Of a DNA stretch of 64,000 nt, positions 16,842-28,225 are shown piece by piece (positions within the stretch are counted from its first letter, which is position 1; each line of letters begins with the position of its first letter). This stretch comes from Inhella proteolytica (GTDB lineage: Bacteria > Pseudomonadota > Gammaproteobacteria > Burkholderiales > Burkholderiaceae_C). The translations under genes were made by a program, and so were the position numbers. The stretch spans positions 188,001 to 252,000 of the forward strand of contig NZ_JAEDAK010000005.1 of the NCBI RefSeq assembly GCF_016093275.1, read 5' to 3'. Below the pieces are notes generated by a model. That model saw nothing but the letters and a program-made list of their open reading frames with translations. It searched no databases and had not been told where the DNA came from.

Positions 16842-17338
16842 CAGCTCTCTCGTTCTTCCACCGCCTCGCACAGCGCGGCCAGGCCGGCGTGCACGGTGGC
16901 CAGGCGCACCGCATGGCGGTCGCCTTGGAATTGTTCGCGCCAGACGCGCACCATTTCGCAGCCATGCGCCAGGGCCAGCCACACCGTGCCCACCGGCTTG
17001 CCCTCGCTGCCGCCCGTGGGGCCAGCGATGCCGGTCACGGCCAGGGCCCAATCCAGCGGTGCGTGGGCCAGCAGGCCGCGCGCCATGTGCGTGGCCACCG
17101 CCTCGCTCACCGAGCCGTTCAGGGTGATCAGCGCCGGCGGCACGCCCAGCAGCTCGGTCTTGCTCTGGTCGCTGTAGCTCACCACGCCGCGCTCGAACCA
17201 CTGCGAGCTGCCGGACAGCGAGGTGCAGGCCGCGCCGATCAGGCCGCCGGTGCAGCTCTCGGCCACGCCCATGCGCTCCTTGCGGCGGATCAGCGCCACG
17301 GCGATGCGTTGGATCAGTTCGGTTTCGTCGGCAAACAT
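16841..17338 (-). CDS. pncC: Nicotinamide-nucleotide amidohydrolase (CinA C-terminal family)
   Basis: This 165-residue protein is the stand-alone CinA C-terminal domain. It deamidates nicotinamide mononucleotide to nicotinic acid mononucleotide in NAD recycling. Motifs are VAESCTGGLIG, a catalytic serine/tyrosine/lysine region (VVSYSDQSK) and AVTGIAGPTGG with KPVGTVW. The start was taken at MFADETEL. It lies two bases after the pgpA stop, in a thiL-pgpA-pncC operon. The stop codon uses the terminal base of the 161-bp palindrome, so the element sits at the 3' end of this operon and could act as its terminator. Confidence 0.93.
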   Translation of the reverse strand: MFADETELIQRIAVALIRRKERMGVAESCTGGLIGAACTSLSGSSQWFERGVVSYSDQSKTELLGVPPALITLNGSVSEAVATHMARGLLAHAPLDWALAVTGIAGPTGGSEGKPVGTVWLALAHGCEMVRVWREQFQGDRHAVRLATVHAGLAALCEAVEERES

Positions 17339-17340
17339 GG

Positions 17341-17865
17341 CTACACCCCCAGCAATTGGACGGCCCGCACCCCCAGGGCCCACAGCAGCAGGGTACAGCC
17401 GGCGGCGACGAAGTCATCCAGCAAGATCCCCAAACCCTGGCGCCAACCGATCGGCTCTTCCCGGCGCGCCTTGAACAGCCCGTCCGCCCAGGCCACCGGG
17501 CCGGGCTTGGCGGCGTCAAAGAAGCGGAACAGGCCGAACAGCAGGGCCTGCTGCCACAGCGAGGCGGGCCAGACCAGCCACAGCACCAGCCAGAACGCCA
17601 GCACCTCGTCCCAGACGATCGCGCCCGGATCGGCCACCGCCATGTGCTGGGCGCAGCGCGTGCAGGCCCACACGCCCACCAGCGTGCCCGCCAGCACGAT
17701 CCAGCCCCAGGGCTGCGGGCCGAAAAGGCGCTCGACGGCCACGAACACCGCCCAGGCCCACAGCGTGCCCACCGTACCGGGCGCCTTGGGCGCCAGGCCC
17801 GAGCCAAAGCCCAGCGCGATCCAGCGCGCCGGGTGGGCGGCCATGAAGCGGAAAGTCGGCCTCAT
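17341..17865 (-). CDS. pgpA: Phosphatidylglycerophosphatase A
   Basis: PgpA removes the phosphate from phosphatidylglycerophosphate to give phosphatidylglycerol in the inner membrane. The 174-residue protein starts with the family signature FGSGLAPKAPGTVGTL. It then has AVADPGAIVWDEVLAFW with conserved acidic residues, FRFFDAAKPGP, and a final DDFVAAGCTLL helix. About four membrane segments are visible. It is translationally coupled to thiL (ATGA overlap) and followed at once by pncC. The thiL-pgpA-cinA order is common in proteobacteria. Confidence 0.95.
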   Translation of the reverse strand: MRPTFRFMAAHPARWIALGFGSGLAPKAPGTVGTLWAWAVFVAVERLFGPQPWGWIVLAGTLVGVWACTRCAQHMAVADPGAIVWDEVLAFWLVLWLVWPASLWQQALLFGLFRFFDAAKPGPVAWADGLFKARREEPIGWRQGLGILLDDFVAAGCTLLLWALGVRAVQLLGV

Positions 17866-18824
17866 TTGAAATGGTCGAAGGACTGCAGGCCGGGCTCGAA
17901 GGCCTGCCCGGCGGCATCGAGCACGCGCAGCCCCGGTTCGGCCTCGATGCGGCCCACCGGCGTGACGGTCACCCCGGCCGACTGGCCCGCCGCCCGCACG
18001 GCCGCATGGCGCGCGGCCGGGGCGGTGAAGACGAGCTCGTAGTCGTCGCCGCCCGCCAGCGTGCACAGGCGCTGCAGGGCCAGCGGCTGGGCGGCCAGCA
18101 AAGCGCTGCGCGGCAGGGCCTCGGCCTGCAGCGTGGCGCCCACGCCCGAGGCCGCCAGCACATGACCGAGGTCGCCCAGGAACCCGTCCGACACATCGAT
18201 GGCCGCCGTGGCCAGGCCGCGCAGCGCCAGGCCCAGGGCCACGCGCGGCTGCGGACATTCCATTGCCTGCCGGGCCTGCGCGAAGCCTTCACCCGGCAGG
18301 CTCAGCGTGCCGCGGAAAGCTTCCAGCGCCAGGCGTGCGTCGCCCAGCTGGCCGCTGACCCAGATCTCGTCGCCCACCTGGGCGCCACTGCGCAACAGCG
18401 CCTGGCCAGTCGGCGCTTCGCCCATCACGGTGATGCAGATATTCAAAGGGCCGGCGGTGGTGTCGCCCCCCGCCAGCGCAATGCCATGCCGATCCGCCAA
18501 TTCGAAGAGCCCATGGGCGAAGGTCTCGCACCAGGCGGCATCGGCGCGCGGCAGCGCCAGCGCCAGGAAAAAGGCGCGTGGCGTGGCGCCGCAGGCGGCC
18601 AGATCGCTGAGGTTCACCGCCAGCGCCTTGTGGCCCAGGTGCGCCGGGTTGACGGTGGGGAGGAAATGCCGGCCCTCCACCAGCATGTCGCTGGAAACCA
18701 GCCACTGCTGGCCGGGCGTGGGGGTCAGCACCGCGCAGTCGTCGCCAATGCCAACGGCCACGCCGGGCTGGGCGCCGGGGCGCTGGAAGAAGCGCCGGAT
18801 CAAATCAAACTCACCAAGGGACAT
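17862..18824 (-). CDS. thiL: Thiamine-monophosphate kinase
   Basis: ThiL phosphorylates thiamine monophosphate to the active cofactor thiamine diphosphate. The 320-residue protein begins with the standard GEFDLIRRFF. It carries GIGDDCAVL (ATP/magnesium), SSDMLVEGRHF, NLSDLAACGATPR, LAGGDTT, IDVSDGFLGDLGH and AGGDDYELVFT. All known acidic metal ligands are present. It is the first gene of the thiL-pgpA-pncC operon and is divergent from maeB across 93 bp. The open frame runs on far upstream through the antisense strand of maeB, but the family start is at this ATG. Confidence 0.96.
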   Translation of the reverse strand: MSLGEFDLIRRFFQRPGAQPGVAVGIGDDCAVLTPTPGQQWLVSSDMLVEGRHFLPTVNPAHLGHKALAVNLSDLAACGATPRAFFLALALPRADAAWCETFAHGLFELADRHGIALAGGDTTAGPLNICITVMGEAPTGQALLRSGAQVGDEIWVSGQLGDARLALEAFRGTLSLPGEGFAQARQAMECPQPRVALGLALRGLATAAIDVSDGFLGDLGHVLAASGVGATLQAEALPRSALLAAQPLALQRLCTLAGGDDYELVFTAPAARHAAVRAAGQSAGVTVTPVGRIEAEPGLRVLDAAGQAFEPGLQSFDHFK

Positions 18825-18917
18825 GCAGGCTCGGCATGACGGGCGGGGGCCGCCGGGGTGCGGGATCGTAGGCGCTGCGGCACACTCCCCAACCCCCCTC
18901 AGCTGTCCCGCCGCGCC

Positions 18918-21212
<2,295 letters not shown>

Positions 21213-21303
21213 ACCTGCCGTGCGGAAGTTTGTCGCGCTGCAGCAAATCAGCAGTGCTGCGCCCTATGCGAAAGCCATGCCAAGGGGGTTTATCCGGAGA
21301 GAA

Positions 21304-21350
21304 AGCGGGGCGCGCACTCAAATTCTTTGTAGCTCGCCCCGCGCCCCGCT
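21304..21350. terminator. GC-rich hairpin after maeB (possible terminator)
   Basis: An exact 11-base inverted repeat (AGCGGGGCGCG / CGCGCCCCGCT) encloses 25 bases, about 90 bp after the maeB stop. No T run follows, so intrinsic termination is uncertain; it may instead protect the transcript end. The surrounding 21213-21498 spacer is visibly richer in A and T than its neighbours. Apart from this hairpin I see only a likely promoter region for the RNase gene. Confidence 0.4.
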
Positions 21351-21498
21351 TATTGCTGCAAGTCATTGATTTGCAAAGACAAGTTTGAATGTGGGCGCAC
21401 GCTAACTAACGCCCTATGCCCACTTTCCCGGGGAACGGATGGCTTGAGCTTTCGGGCCAATTTCGCTACCATTTCGGCCTCGATTTCAGGGTAAACCC

Positions 21499-21921
21499 GT
21501 GGCTTTGATGGTAGAGAAGGCGGTGGCCGCTCTGCAGTGGCGCAAAGGCGTGAAGGTCGCTGGTGCGTTGCTGATAGGAGCTTGGCTGGCTGCCCAGCCA
21601 GTGCAGGCTCGCGACAGCAGCGCGTCCGACTTGGCGGTGGTGGCCCTGTCTGATCTGCCCAAGCAGGCGCAGAAGACGCATGAACTGGTGCTGGCCGGGG
21701 GGCCCTTCCCCTACGCCAAAGACGGCACCGTGTTCGGCAACCGCGAGCGCCAGCTGCCCAAAAAGCCGCGCGGGCATTACCGCGAATACACCGTCAAGAC
21801 GCCCGGTTTGCGCCACCGAGGTGCGCGGCGTCTGGTGTGTGGCGGTATACCCCCGGAAAAGCCTGAAGTTTGCTATTACACCGAGGATCACTACAGCAGC
21901 TTCCGCCGTATCGTTCACTGA
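21499..21921 (+). CDS. Secreted barnase/RNase N1-T1 family ribonuclease
   Basis: This 140-residue protein has an N-terminal signal (residues 16-38, cut after PVQA) and a guanyl-preferring ribonuclease domain. The catalytic residues are visible: E96 in HYREYTVKTPG, the arginines of RHRGARRLV, and H131 in EDHYSSFRRI. Cysteines 114 and 125 probably form a disulfide, fitting export. It would cleave RNA outside the cell or in a competitor. The start is a GTG; an ATG three codons later is equally possible. The barstar-type inhibitor gene follows at 55 bp. Confidence 0.88.
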   Translation: MALMVEKAVAALQWRKGVKVAGALLIGAWLAAQPVQARDSSASDLAVVALSDLPKQAQKTHELVLAGGPFPYAKDGTVFGNRERQLPKKPRGHYREYTVKTPGLRHRGARRLVCGGIPPEKPEVCYYTEDHYSSFRRIVH

Positions 21922-21975
21922 AACGGCCAACGCTGGCAGCGATCCCACCCCGTTCTTTGTTGATTTGTCGAGGAC

Positions 21976-22551
21976 ATGAGCATGTTGTTGCAGAGCATCC
22001 GCCCCAATGTGGTGCAGGCGATCCGCGCCTACCGCGTGGAGGACTTGCAGCAGGCTGCGGCCGAATCCGGCCAGCACTTCCTGTATGCGCATCTGGCCGA
22101 TGCAGCGTCCAAGCAGGAGGTGATTGAGCGCATCGCCGCCGCCTTCCTGTTCCCCGAGCACTTCGGCAAGAACCTGGACGCCCTATATGACTGCATGACC
22201 GACCTGGTGCACAAGTCGGGTCCGCAGCCGGGCTTCGTGGTGGTGCTGGAGCACCTGCCCGACAACGCCAAGTTCGACCGCGAGTCGCGCGAGCAGTTGT
22301 TGGACGTGTTCCGCGAGGCCGCCGATTACTGGAGCGACCGCCGCGTGCAGTTCCGCTGCTTCTATTCCTGCCAATACCCGGCGCAGGAAGCGGGCATCTG
22401 GGAATCGCGCACGCTGGAAACCACGGCGCCGCTGGAAAAGCCCCTGCCCAAGAGCGCGGCCAACAAGGCCGGCGGCAACCCGAACTTCGGCCTGAACATG
22501 CCGCTGATGAGCTCGGCTTTCGACACCACCGCCTGGCTAAGCGCCGCTTAA
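21976..22551 (+). CDS. Barstar-type RNase inhibitor with C-terminal extension
   Basis: This 191-residue cytoplasmic protein contains a barstar domain over about residues 25-130. The hallmark FPEHFGKNLDALYDCMTDL binds the barnase active site, which protects the cell from its own RNase before export. Typical barstars are about 90 residues. This one has an N-terminal extension and some 60 extra residues after the domain (PLEKPLPKSAANKAGG and a NFGLNMPL region) of unknown role. Two ATGs two codons apart are possible; the second has the better spacing from GAGG. A terminator follows directly. Confidence 0.9.
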   Translation: MSMLLQSIRPNVVQAIRAYRVEDLQQAAAESGQHFLYAHLADAASKQEVIERIAAAFLFPEHFGKNLDALYDCMTDLVHKSGPQPGFVVVLEHLPDNAKFDRESREQLLDVFREAADYWSDRRVQFRCFYSCQYPAQEAGIWESRTLETTAPLEKPLPKSAANKAGGNPNFGLNMPLMSSAFDTTAWLSAA

Positions 22552-22573
22552 ACCGGCTTTTGCCAGAAGAAAC

Positions 22574-22598
22574 AAGGCGCCCTGCGGGGCGCCTTTTT
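22574..22598. terminator. Bidirectional rho-independent terminator
   Basis: A stem AAGGCGCCC/GGGCGCCTT with a short loop is followed on the plus strand by five T residues. On the minus strand the matching A-rich flank also gives a short U run. It lies between the end of the barstar gene and the end of rsmA, whose stop codon begins at the T run. It should end both convergent transcripts. Confidence 0.85.
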
Positions 22599-23344
22599 CA
22601 TTGCAGGCTTTGCGCCAGGGTGACGAACTCGGCCACCGGCACCTCTTCGGCACGGCGCTGCAGATCGAAGGCGCCGGCAAAGCCGCGCGCTTCCAGCCAG
22701 CGCCCCAGGCTGTGGCGCAGCAGCTTGCGGCGCTGCGAGAACGCCACCGCCACCAGTTCCTCCAGCAGCGCCGGGTCGAGTGCGGCGGGCTGCGGCCAGG
22801 GCGTCATGCGCACGATCGCCGACATCACGCGCGGCGGCGGGTCGAAGGCCTCGGGCGGCACGTCGAACAGGGCCTCGATGTCGTAGCGCCACTGCAGCAT
22901 CACCGACAGGCGCCCGTAGTCTTTGTGGCCCGGGCTGGCGGCCATGCGGTCCACCACTTCCTTTTGCAGCATGAAGTGCTGGTCCAGCACGCGGCCGGCA
23001 AAGGGCAGCAGGTGGAAGAGGATGGGCGAACTGATGTTGTAGGGCAGGTTGCCCACGATGCGCAGGCGCTCGGGCAACTGGGCGAAATCGACCTTGAGCA
23101 CATCGCTCTCGATCACGTCGAGCTGCGGGTGCTGGCGCAGGCGCGCGGCGAGGTCGCGGTCCAGCTCGATGACGGTGAGCCGCCCCAGGCGTTCGACCAG
23201 GGGCTGGGTCATGGCCGCCAGGCCGGGGCCGATCTCGACCATGGCGTCGCCGGGCCGCGGGGCGATGGCGCGCACGATGGCGTCGATGACGCCGCTGTCG
23301 GTCAGGAAATGCTGGCCAAAGCGCTTGCGGGCCTGGTGCTGCAT
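22598..23344 (-). CDS. rsmA: 16S rRNA (adenine1518/1519-N6)-dimethyltransferase
   Basis: RsmA (KsgA) dimethylates two adjacent adenines near the 3' end of 16S rRNA during 30S maturation. The 248-residue protein opens with [11 protein letters not shown]. It has the SAM motif [11 protein letters not shown], the acidic VIELDRDLA, and the catalytic [21 protein letters not shown] is the conserved C-terminal segment. The start is the ATG just before [10 protein letters not shown], ten bases after surA. In many proteobacteria pdxA lies between surA and rsmA; it is absent here. Confidence 0.96.
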   Translation of the reverse strand: MQHQARKRFGQHFLTDSGVIDAIVRAIAPRPGDAMVEIGPGLAAMTQPLVERLGRLTVIELDRDLAARLRQHPQLDVIESDVLKVDFAQLPERLRIVGNLPYNISSPILFHLLPFAGRVLDQHFMLQKEVVDRMAASPGHKDYGRLSVMLQWRYDIEALFDVPPEAFDPPPRVMSAIVRMTPWPQPAALDPALLEELVAVAFSQRRKLLRHSLGRWLEARGFAGAFDLQRRAEEVPVAEFVTLAQSLQ

Positions 23345-23354
23345 GCGGCGGGTC

Positions 23355-24746
23355 TCAGCTGCCGCTGTTGTCGCGCATCTCGATGAAGGCGCGGGCGCGC
23401 AGGTCCTTGACCCACTCCTTGTAGGCTTCCTCGAACTTGCGTTCACGCAGCTGGGCACGGGCCTGGTCGCGCAGCTGGCGCGGCTCGATTTCCTTGGTGC
23501 GGCGCTCCAGCACCTGGATCAGGTGGAAGCCGAAGCGCGACTGCAGCGGTTCGGACAGGCCGTTCAGGTCCAGGCGGTTCATCACCTCTTCGAACTCGGG
23601 CACGAACATGCCCGGTGCGGCCCAGCCCAGGTCGCCGCCCTGCGGCGCGCTGCCGTCCTCGGAGTACTGGCGCGCCAGCTCTTCGAACTTGACCTGGCCG
23701 CTTTCGATCAGGCGCTTCATCTCGCGCAGCCGCGTCACGGCCATTTCCGGCGGCACCTTTTCGGAGGCGCGGATCAGGATGTGGCGGGCGTGCGTTTCCG
23801 TGACCTGGTTGGCGGCGGCGCCAGCCTGGCGCTCCAGCAGCTTGAGCACGTGATAGCCGGCTTCCGAGACCAGCAGATTCGGCGTGATCTGGCCCGGGCT
23901 CAGGCTGGCGGCGGCCTGGCTGAACAGATCGGGCAGACGGTCGGCCGGGCGCAGGCCGATCTCGCCCCCTTTGGCGCGGTTGCCGTCCTCGCTGAGCTCG
24001 CGGGCCACCGCGGCGAAGTCCTCGCCGCCCTTGACACGGGCCAGGGCCCGCTCGGCGCGCTGGCGCAGGGCGCTGCGCTCGGTCTCGCTGGCGGTGCTGG
24101 GCACCGGAATCAGGATCTGCGCCACGTTGATCGGCGCCTTGGCCGCGGCGGCGGCTTCGCGTTCGGCGAGGTGCTTGTCGATCTCGCCGTCGGTGACGCG
24201 AATGCGGCCCACGACTTCGCGCTCACGCACACGCTCGGTCAGCATCTGGTCGCGCAGGTTCTCGCGGAAGCGCTTGAAGTCCACGCCGTCGGCCTTCAGG
24301 CGCTCCTTGAGCTGCTCCAGATTGAGGCGGTTCTGGGCCGCCACATTGCCGACCACGCGGTCCAGCTCAGCTTCGTCGACCCGGGCACCCGATTCGCGCG
24401 CATAGGTGACGAGCACGCGGTCCTCGATCAGCGCCTCAAGCGCCTGTTGGCGCGCAGTCTCGGCATCGGGAACGGGCTCGCCGCGCATGCGCGCCTCTTC
24501 GCGAGCGCGCTGAGTGCGCTGGGCGATCTCGCCCGCCGTCACGACGTCCTGGTTCACCACCACGGCGATGTGGTCGCCCGGCTGGCGGCGCGCGCGCGCA
24601 GCGGCGTCTTCGGCGGCGGCGGCGGCCTGGGTCGGGCCTGCCCGGGTGTCCAGCGGCGGCTTGGCATTGGCGGGTTGGGCCTGGGCGCTGGCGGCAAAGG
24701 CCAGCGACAGCGCGAGCACGAGGGCGCGCAAGCTAAACGGATTCAT
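23355..24746 (-). CDS. surA: Periplasmic chaperone/peptidyl-prolyl isomerase SurA
   Basis: SurA escorts outer-membrane proteins, LptD included, through the periplasm. The 463-residue protein has a signal peptide (cut after SAQA), an N-terminal chaperone domain ([17 protein letters not shown]), two parvulin-type isomerase domains (about residues 200-305 and 320-420; [14 protein letters not shown] and [17 protein letters not shown]), and a short C-terminal helix. Length is close to the family norm. It starts eight bases after the lptD stop, so it is in one operon with lptD and rsmA. Confidence 0.96.
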   Translation of the reverse strand: MNPFSLRALVLALSLAFAASAQAQPANAKPPLDTRAGPTQAAAAAEDAAARARRQPGDHIAVVVNQDVVTAGEIAQRTQRAREEARMRGEPVPDAETARQQALEALIEDRVLVTYARESGARVDEAELDRVVGNVAAQNRLNLEQLKERLKADGVDFKRFRENLRDQMLTERVREREVVGRIRVTDGEIDKHLAEREAAAAAKAPINVAQILIPVPSTASETERSALRQRAERALARVKGGEDFAAVARELSEDGNRAKGGEIGLRPADRLPDLFSQAAASLSPGQITPNLLVSEAGYHVLKLLERQAGAAANQVTETHARHILIRASEKVPPEMAVTRLREMKRLIESGQVKFEELARQYSEDGSAPQGGDLGWAAPGMFVPEFEEVMNRLDLNGLSEPLQSRFGFHLIQVLERRTKEIEPRQLRDQARAQLRERKFEEAYKEWVKDLRARAFIEMRDNSGS

Positions 24747-24754
24747 GGGTGAAT

Positions 24755-27133
24755 TCAGGGGGCCTTGTCGCTGGCCAGGGGGCGGTAACCGGGCACATTG
24801 TCCCTCAGGACCTTCAGCGCATTGGAGCCGAAGCGGGACAGGCCGACGAGCTCCAGCTGCAGCAGGAATCGCGTGCTGGATTCAGCCAGGCCGGTGGAGA
24901 GCCGCTCCACGCCCATGCGCAGCACCCAGCAGCCGGCGTCGTACTCCACGCCGAGCAGGGAATCGGTGACACGGCTGTCCTTCAGGCTGTACTGCACACG
25001 GCCGGCGCTGTACCAGGCGCCCTGGCAGCTGCCGTTGCTCTTCAGGCTGCGGCCCCACAGCGGCCATTGCCAGGCCAGATCCATCTGCTCGTTCTGGCCG
25101 CGCGTCAGGCGGTAAGTCAGGCTGACGGTGCGGAAGGGCCCGGGCTGGTAGCGCGCCGCCAGCACGGTGCGCACGCTGCGCTGGCCGTCGGGGTCGTATT
25201 GCACGGCGGCATCTGCCCACCAGGGGCTGCTGAGGTGGGCGGCACCGGCCAGCAGCAGGTCGGAGAAGCGGCGGTTCACGCCGTCGGCCTCGGCGGTGAT
25301 GCGCTGCGGGCGGAACTGGTAGCGCTGCACCAGGCCCAGGCGCAGGCGCTCGTCACCGTCGTTGGCGTCCACCCAGCGGCTCACCGCGCCGAAGGCGAGC
25401 TGGCGCGCGTCGGCCACGCGATCGATGCCGGTGAACTCGTTGACGCTGTAGATCGAGTCGACGTTGAAATCGCGTGGCGCCGAATCGAAGTTGGGCAGCT
25501 GGTCCTGCGCGCGGTAGGGCGTCTGCACATAGAGCAGGCGCGGCTCCAGGCTTTGCAGCACCGGGCGGCCGAGCAGTTTGCTGTCGCGCTCGAAGGCCAG
25601 GCCGGTGTCGATGGAGAAGCTCGGAATCGTGCGGCTGGCGCGGCGGCGGCCGTCGGCCAGGGCCTGGCTGACGCGGTACTCGGCGCTGTTCACGCGCAGC
25701 CGCGGCGTGAACCACCAGGCGGTGTCGCCCAGCGGCAGGCTCAGGTCGCCCAGCAGGTGCACGCGCTCGCCCCCGGCCAACTGACCGGCCTGTGCGGTAC
25801 GCGGCAGCGTGAAGCGGTTGTACTCCAGCTCCAGCGAGCCTTCCAGGCGCGTGCGCTGGCGGGCCGGCAGCAGGCCGAGGTCGAACTCGCTGCCGCTGCG
25901 CAGGCGCAGGCCCAGCTGGGGCTCGCGCTGGTAGGGAGCGGTGATGCGGGTGGCGGTCTCGACGGTCTGCAGCACCTGCCAGGCCTGCATGCGCGCATAG
26001 CCCTGCCAGTTGGCGCCGGCAGTGGGCGTGCCCCAGTGGCCGCTGCGCTCGGCCAGCCATTCGCGCGCCAGCAGGCGCGGCGTCGGGCTGCTGATGCGGC
26101 GGCGCAGGTCCTTCCAGTAGTCGTCGTCGCTGACGGTTTCCATGGCCACGCGCGTGCGCAGCCCGGGCAGCAGCTCGCCGCGCGCGCGCAGCTGGGCCGA
26201 CCAGCGTTCCTGCCCCAGCGCGCGGTCGTGCGGCAGCAGGCTGCCGGAGAGCTCGGCGCTCAGGTCCTCGCCCAGCCAGCGCAGCTCGCCGTCGGCGCCG
26301 AAGCCGCGCCGCGTCATCGCGAAGGGCGTGAGCGTGGCGTCGTAGTTCGGCGCGAGGTTGAAGTAGTAGGGTACGGCCAGCTCGATGCCGCTGCGGTTGT
26401 CCGCGCCCACATGCGGGGGCAGCCAGCCGGACTTGCGTTCATCACCCAGCGGAAAGGAGAAACCCGGCGCGGCCAGGATGGGCACGCCCAGGAAGCGCAG
26501 CACGGCGCCGCGCGCCACGCCCACGTTGTCCTTCAGGTTCAGTTCCAGGCGCTGGGTCTGCAGCTCCCAGTCGGGTTCGACGTTCTCTTCGCGCGGGCAG
26601 CTGGAGTAGCTGGCATCGGCGGCGCGCAGCTGCTTGTCGCCCAGGAAGTCGAGCCGGCTGGCCTTGCCGCTGCCGCCGGTCTGGGCGATGCGGTACTGCG
26701 GCTCCAGCAGCTCGCCGATGAAGGCCTCCAGCTGCAGGCGCAGGTGATGGCCGCGCGCCTGGTTGCCCAGGTGCTCCAGCTCCACCGGCCCGGGGCTGCT
26801 GACCTCGTCCTTGGCCTCTTCGTAAACCAGGCTGGGCGCGCGCAGCAGGGTGTCGGCGTGGCGCAGCTCCACCTCGCCCTGCGCCATCAGGCGCTGGCCG
26901 AGCAGGGCATCGATGCGCTGGGCGCGCAGCACCATCGCACCGCGGTTGCCATCGCGGGCGCTGAGGGTCTTGATGGTGCGCAGCTCGGGCGCTGTGGTCT
27001 GGGCGTGCAGCGGGCCGGCCAGCAGGGCCAGCAGCAGGGGGGTGAGCAGCGAGGGGGGCAGGGCGGAGGAACGCGGCACGGCGCAGACGCGGGCGGTGCC
27101 GCTTTGACTCGGATGGGGCTTTCTAGAATTCAT
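24755..27133 (-). CDS. lptD: LPS-assembly protein LptD
   Basis: LptD is the outer-membrane barrel that inserts lipopolysaccharide on the cell surface together with LptE. The 792-residue protein has a signal peptide ending LAGPLHAQ and an N-terminal jellyroll (MVLRAQRIDALLGQR, GQVELRHADTLL-type repeats). The long C-terminal barrel has FLGVPILAAPGFSFPL. The disulfide cysteines that control function appear in SSCPREEN and near the end in NGSCQGAW and DAGCWVLR. It is divergent from amgK across only 42 bp, so their promoters overlap the opposing leaders. Confidence 0.96.
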   Translation of the reverse strand: MNSRKPHPSQSGTARVCAVPRSSALPPSLLTPLLLALLAGPLHAQTTAPELRTIKTLSARDGNRGAMVLRAQRIDALLGQRLMAQGEVELRHADTLLRAPSLVYEEAKDEVSSPGPVELEHLGNQARGHHLRLQLEAFIGELLEPQYRIAQTGGSGKASRLDFLGDKQLRAADASYSSCPREENVEPDWELQTQRLELNLKDNVGVARGAVLRFLGVPILAAPGFSFPLGDERKSGWLPPHVGADNRSGIELAVPYYFNLAPNYDATLTPFAMTRRGFGADGELRWLGEDLSAELSGSLLPHDRALGQERWSAQLRARGELLPGLRTRVAMETVSDDDYWKDLRRRISSPTPRLLAREWLAERSGHWGTPTAGANWQGYARMQAWQVLQTVETATRITAPYQREPQLGLRLRSGSEFDLGLLPARQRTRLEGSLELEYNRFTLPRTAQAGQLAGGERVHLLGDLSLPLGDTAWWFTPRLRVNSAEYRVSQALADGRRRASRTIPSFSIDTGLAFERDSKLLGRPVLQSLEPRLLYVQTPYRAQDQLPNFDSAPRDFNVDSIYSVNEFTGIDRVADARQLAFGAVSRWVDANDGDERLRLGLVQRYQFRPQRITAEADGVNRRFSDLLLAGAAHLSSPWWADAAVQYDPDGQRSVRTVLAARYQPGPFRTVSLTYRLTRGQNEQMDLAWQWPLWGRSLKSNGSCQGAWYSAGRVQYSLKDSRVTDSLLGVEYDAGCWVLRMGVERLSTGLAESSTRFLLQLELVGLSRFGSNALKVLRDNVPGYRPLASDKAP

Positions 27134-27175
27134 TATCACCAGCGCCCGCCGGGCACTGTGCCTCCGCTGCTCCCC

Positions 27176-28225
27176 ATGTCCTCTTCTTCCTGGTTCGCGC
27201 CCGAGCGCGAGGCCCATTGCCGCGCCTGGCTGGCCACCCTGCCCCTGGCCCTGCGCCCCGACACCCTGGAGCCCGCCGCGGCCGATGCCAGCGCGCGCCG
27301 CTACTGGCGCGTGCAGGGTGCGCAGGGCAGCTTCATCGTGATGGACGCCCCGCCCGCCCACAACCGGCTGGAGCCCTTTCTGGATGTGCAGCAGCGCCTG
27401 CTTGCTGCCGGCGGCCACGCGCCGGCCTGCCATGCGCAAGACCTGGCGCAGGGCTTCCTACTGCTGGAGGACCTGGGGCGCTCCACCTACCTGCCGCTGC
27501 TGCAGCAGGCCCAGGCCGCGGCGGCCGGGGACGCCGACGCCCTGATGCGCGCGGCCATCGCCACCCTGGTGCAGCTGCAGGCGAAGGTGGATGACAGCGG
27601 CCTGCCACCCTACGACGAGGCGCTGATCCGCCGCGAGCTGGAGCTCTTCCCCGAATGGTGCGTGCGTCAGGAGTTCGGCCAAACCTGGACCACCCAGCAG
27701 CAGAAGTACTGGGACGCGGTCTGCCAGGCCCTGGTGGGCGCCTTTGCCACGCAGCCGCAGGGCTTTGTGTACCGCGACTACATGCCGCGCAACCTGATGC
27801 AGCCCGCGCAAGCCGGCGGCGCGCCCGGCCTGCTGGACTTCCAGGACGCCCTGCAGGGCCCGGCCGGCTACGACATCGCCTCGCTGCTGCGCGACGCCTT
27901 CATCAGCTGGGACGAAGAGCAGGAGCTCGACTGGGCGGTGCGCTACTGGGAGCAGGCGCGCAAGGCTGGCATCCCCTGGGACGCCGACTTCGGCGAATGC
28001 TGGCGCGCCATCGAGTGGTGCGCGCTGCAGCGCCATCTGAAGATCCTGGGCCTGTTCTGCCGGCTCAAGATCCGCGACGGCAAGCCCGCCTATGCGCAAG
28101 ATCTGCCGCGCTTCCTGGCCTACGCCACCAAGACGGCGGCGCGCTACCGCGAGCTCAAGCCCCTGCTGCCCCTGCTGGAAGCCTTGCGTCCGGGGCTGAC
28201 GGCGACCGACTTCACACTGCGCTGA
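27176..28225 (+). CDS. amgK: Aminoglycoside phosphotransferase-fold sugar kinase (AmgK-like)
   Basis: The 349-residue protein has the phosphotransferase fold of AmgK, which phosphorylates N-acetylmuramate and N-acetylglucosamine at the anomeric carbon in peptidoglycan recycling. The catalytic loop reads GFVYRDYMPRNLM (D201). The metal motif is LDFQDA (D221-D224). The usual histidine of the H-R-D loop is Y199 here. Position beside lptD is typical, but the nucleotidyltransferase gene murU that normally follows is missing. The next gene is a convergent Lrp regulator that directly abuts the stop. Confidence 0.87.
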   Translation: MSSSSWFAPEREAHCRAWLATLPLALRPDTLEPAAADASARRYWRVQGAQGSFIVMDAPPAHNRLEPFLDVQQRLLAAGGHAPACHAQDLAQGFLLLEDLGRSTYLPLLQQAQAAAAGDADALMRAAIATLVQLQAKVDDSGLPPYDEALIRRELELFPEWCVRQEFGQTWTTQQQKYWDAVCQALVGAFATQPQGFVYRDYMPRNLMQPAQAGGAPGLLDFQDALQGPAGYDIASLLRDAFISWDEEQELDWAVRYWEQARKAGIPWDADFGECWRAIEWCALQRHLKILGLFCRLKIRDGKPAYAQDLPRFLAYATKTAARYRELKPLLPLLEALRPGLTATDFTLR

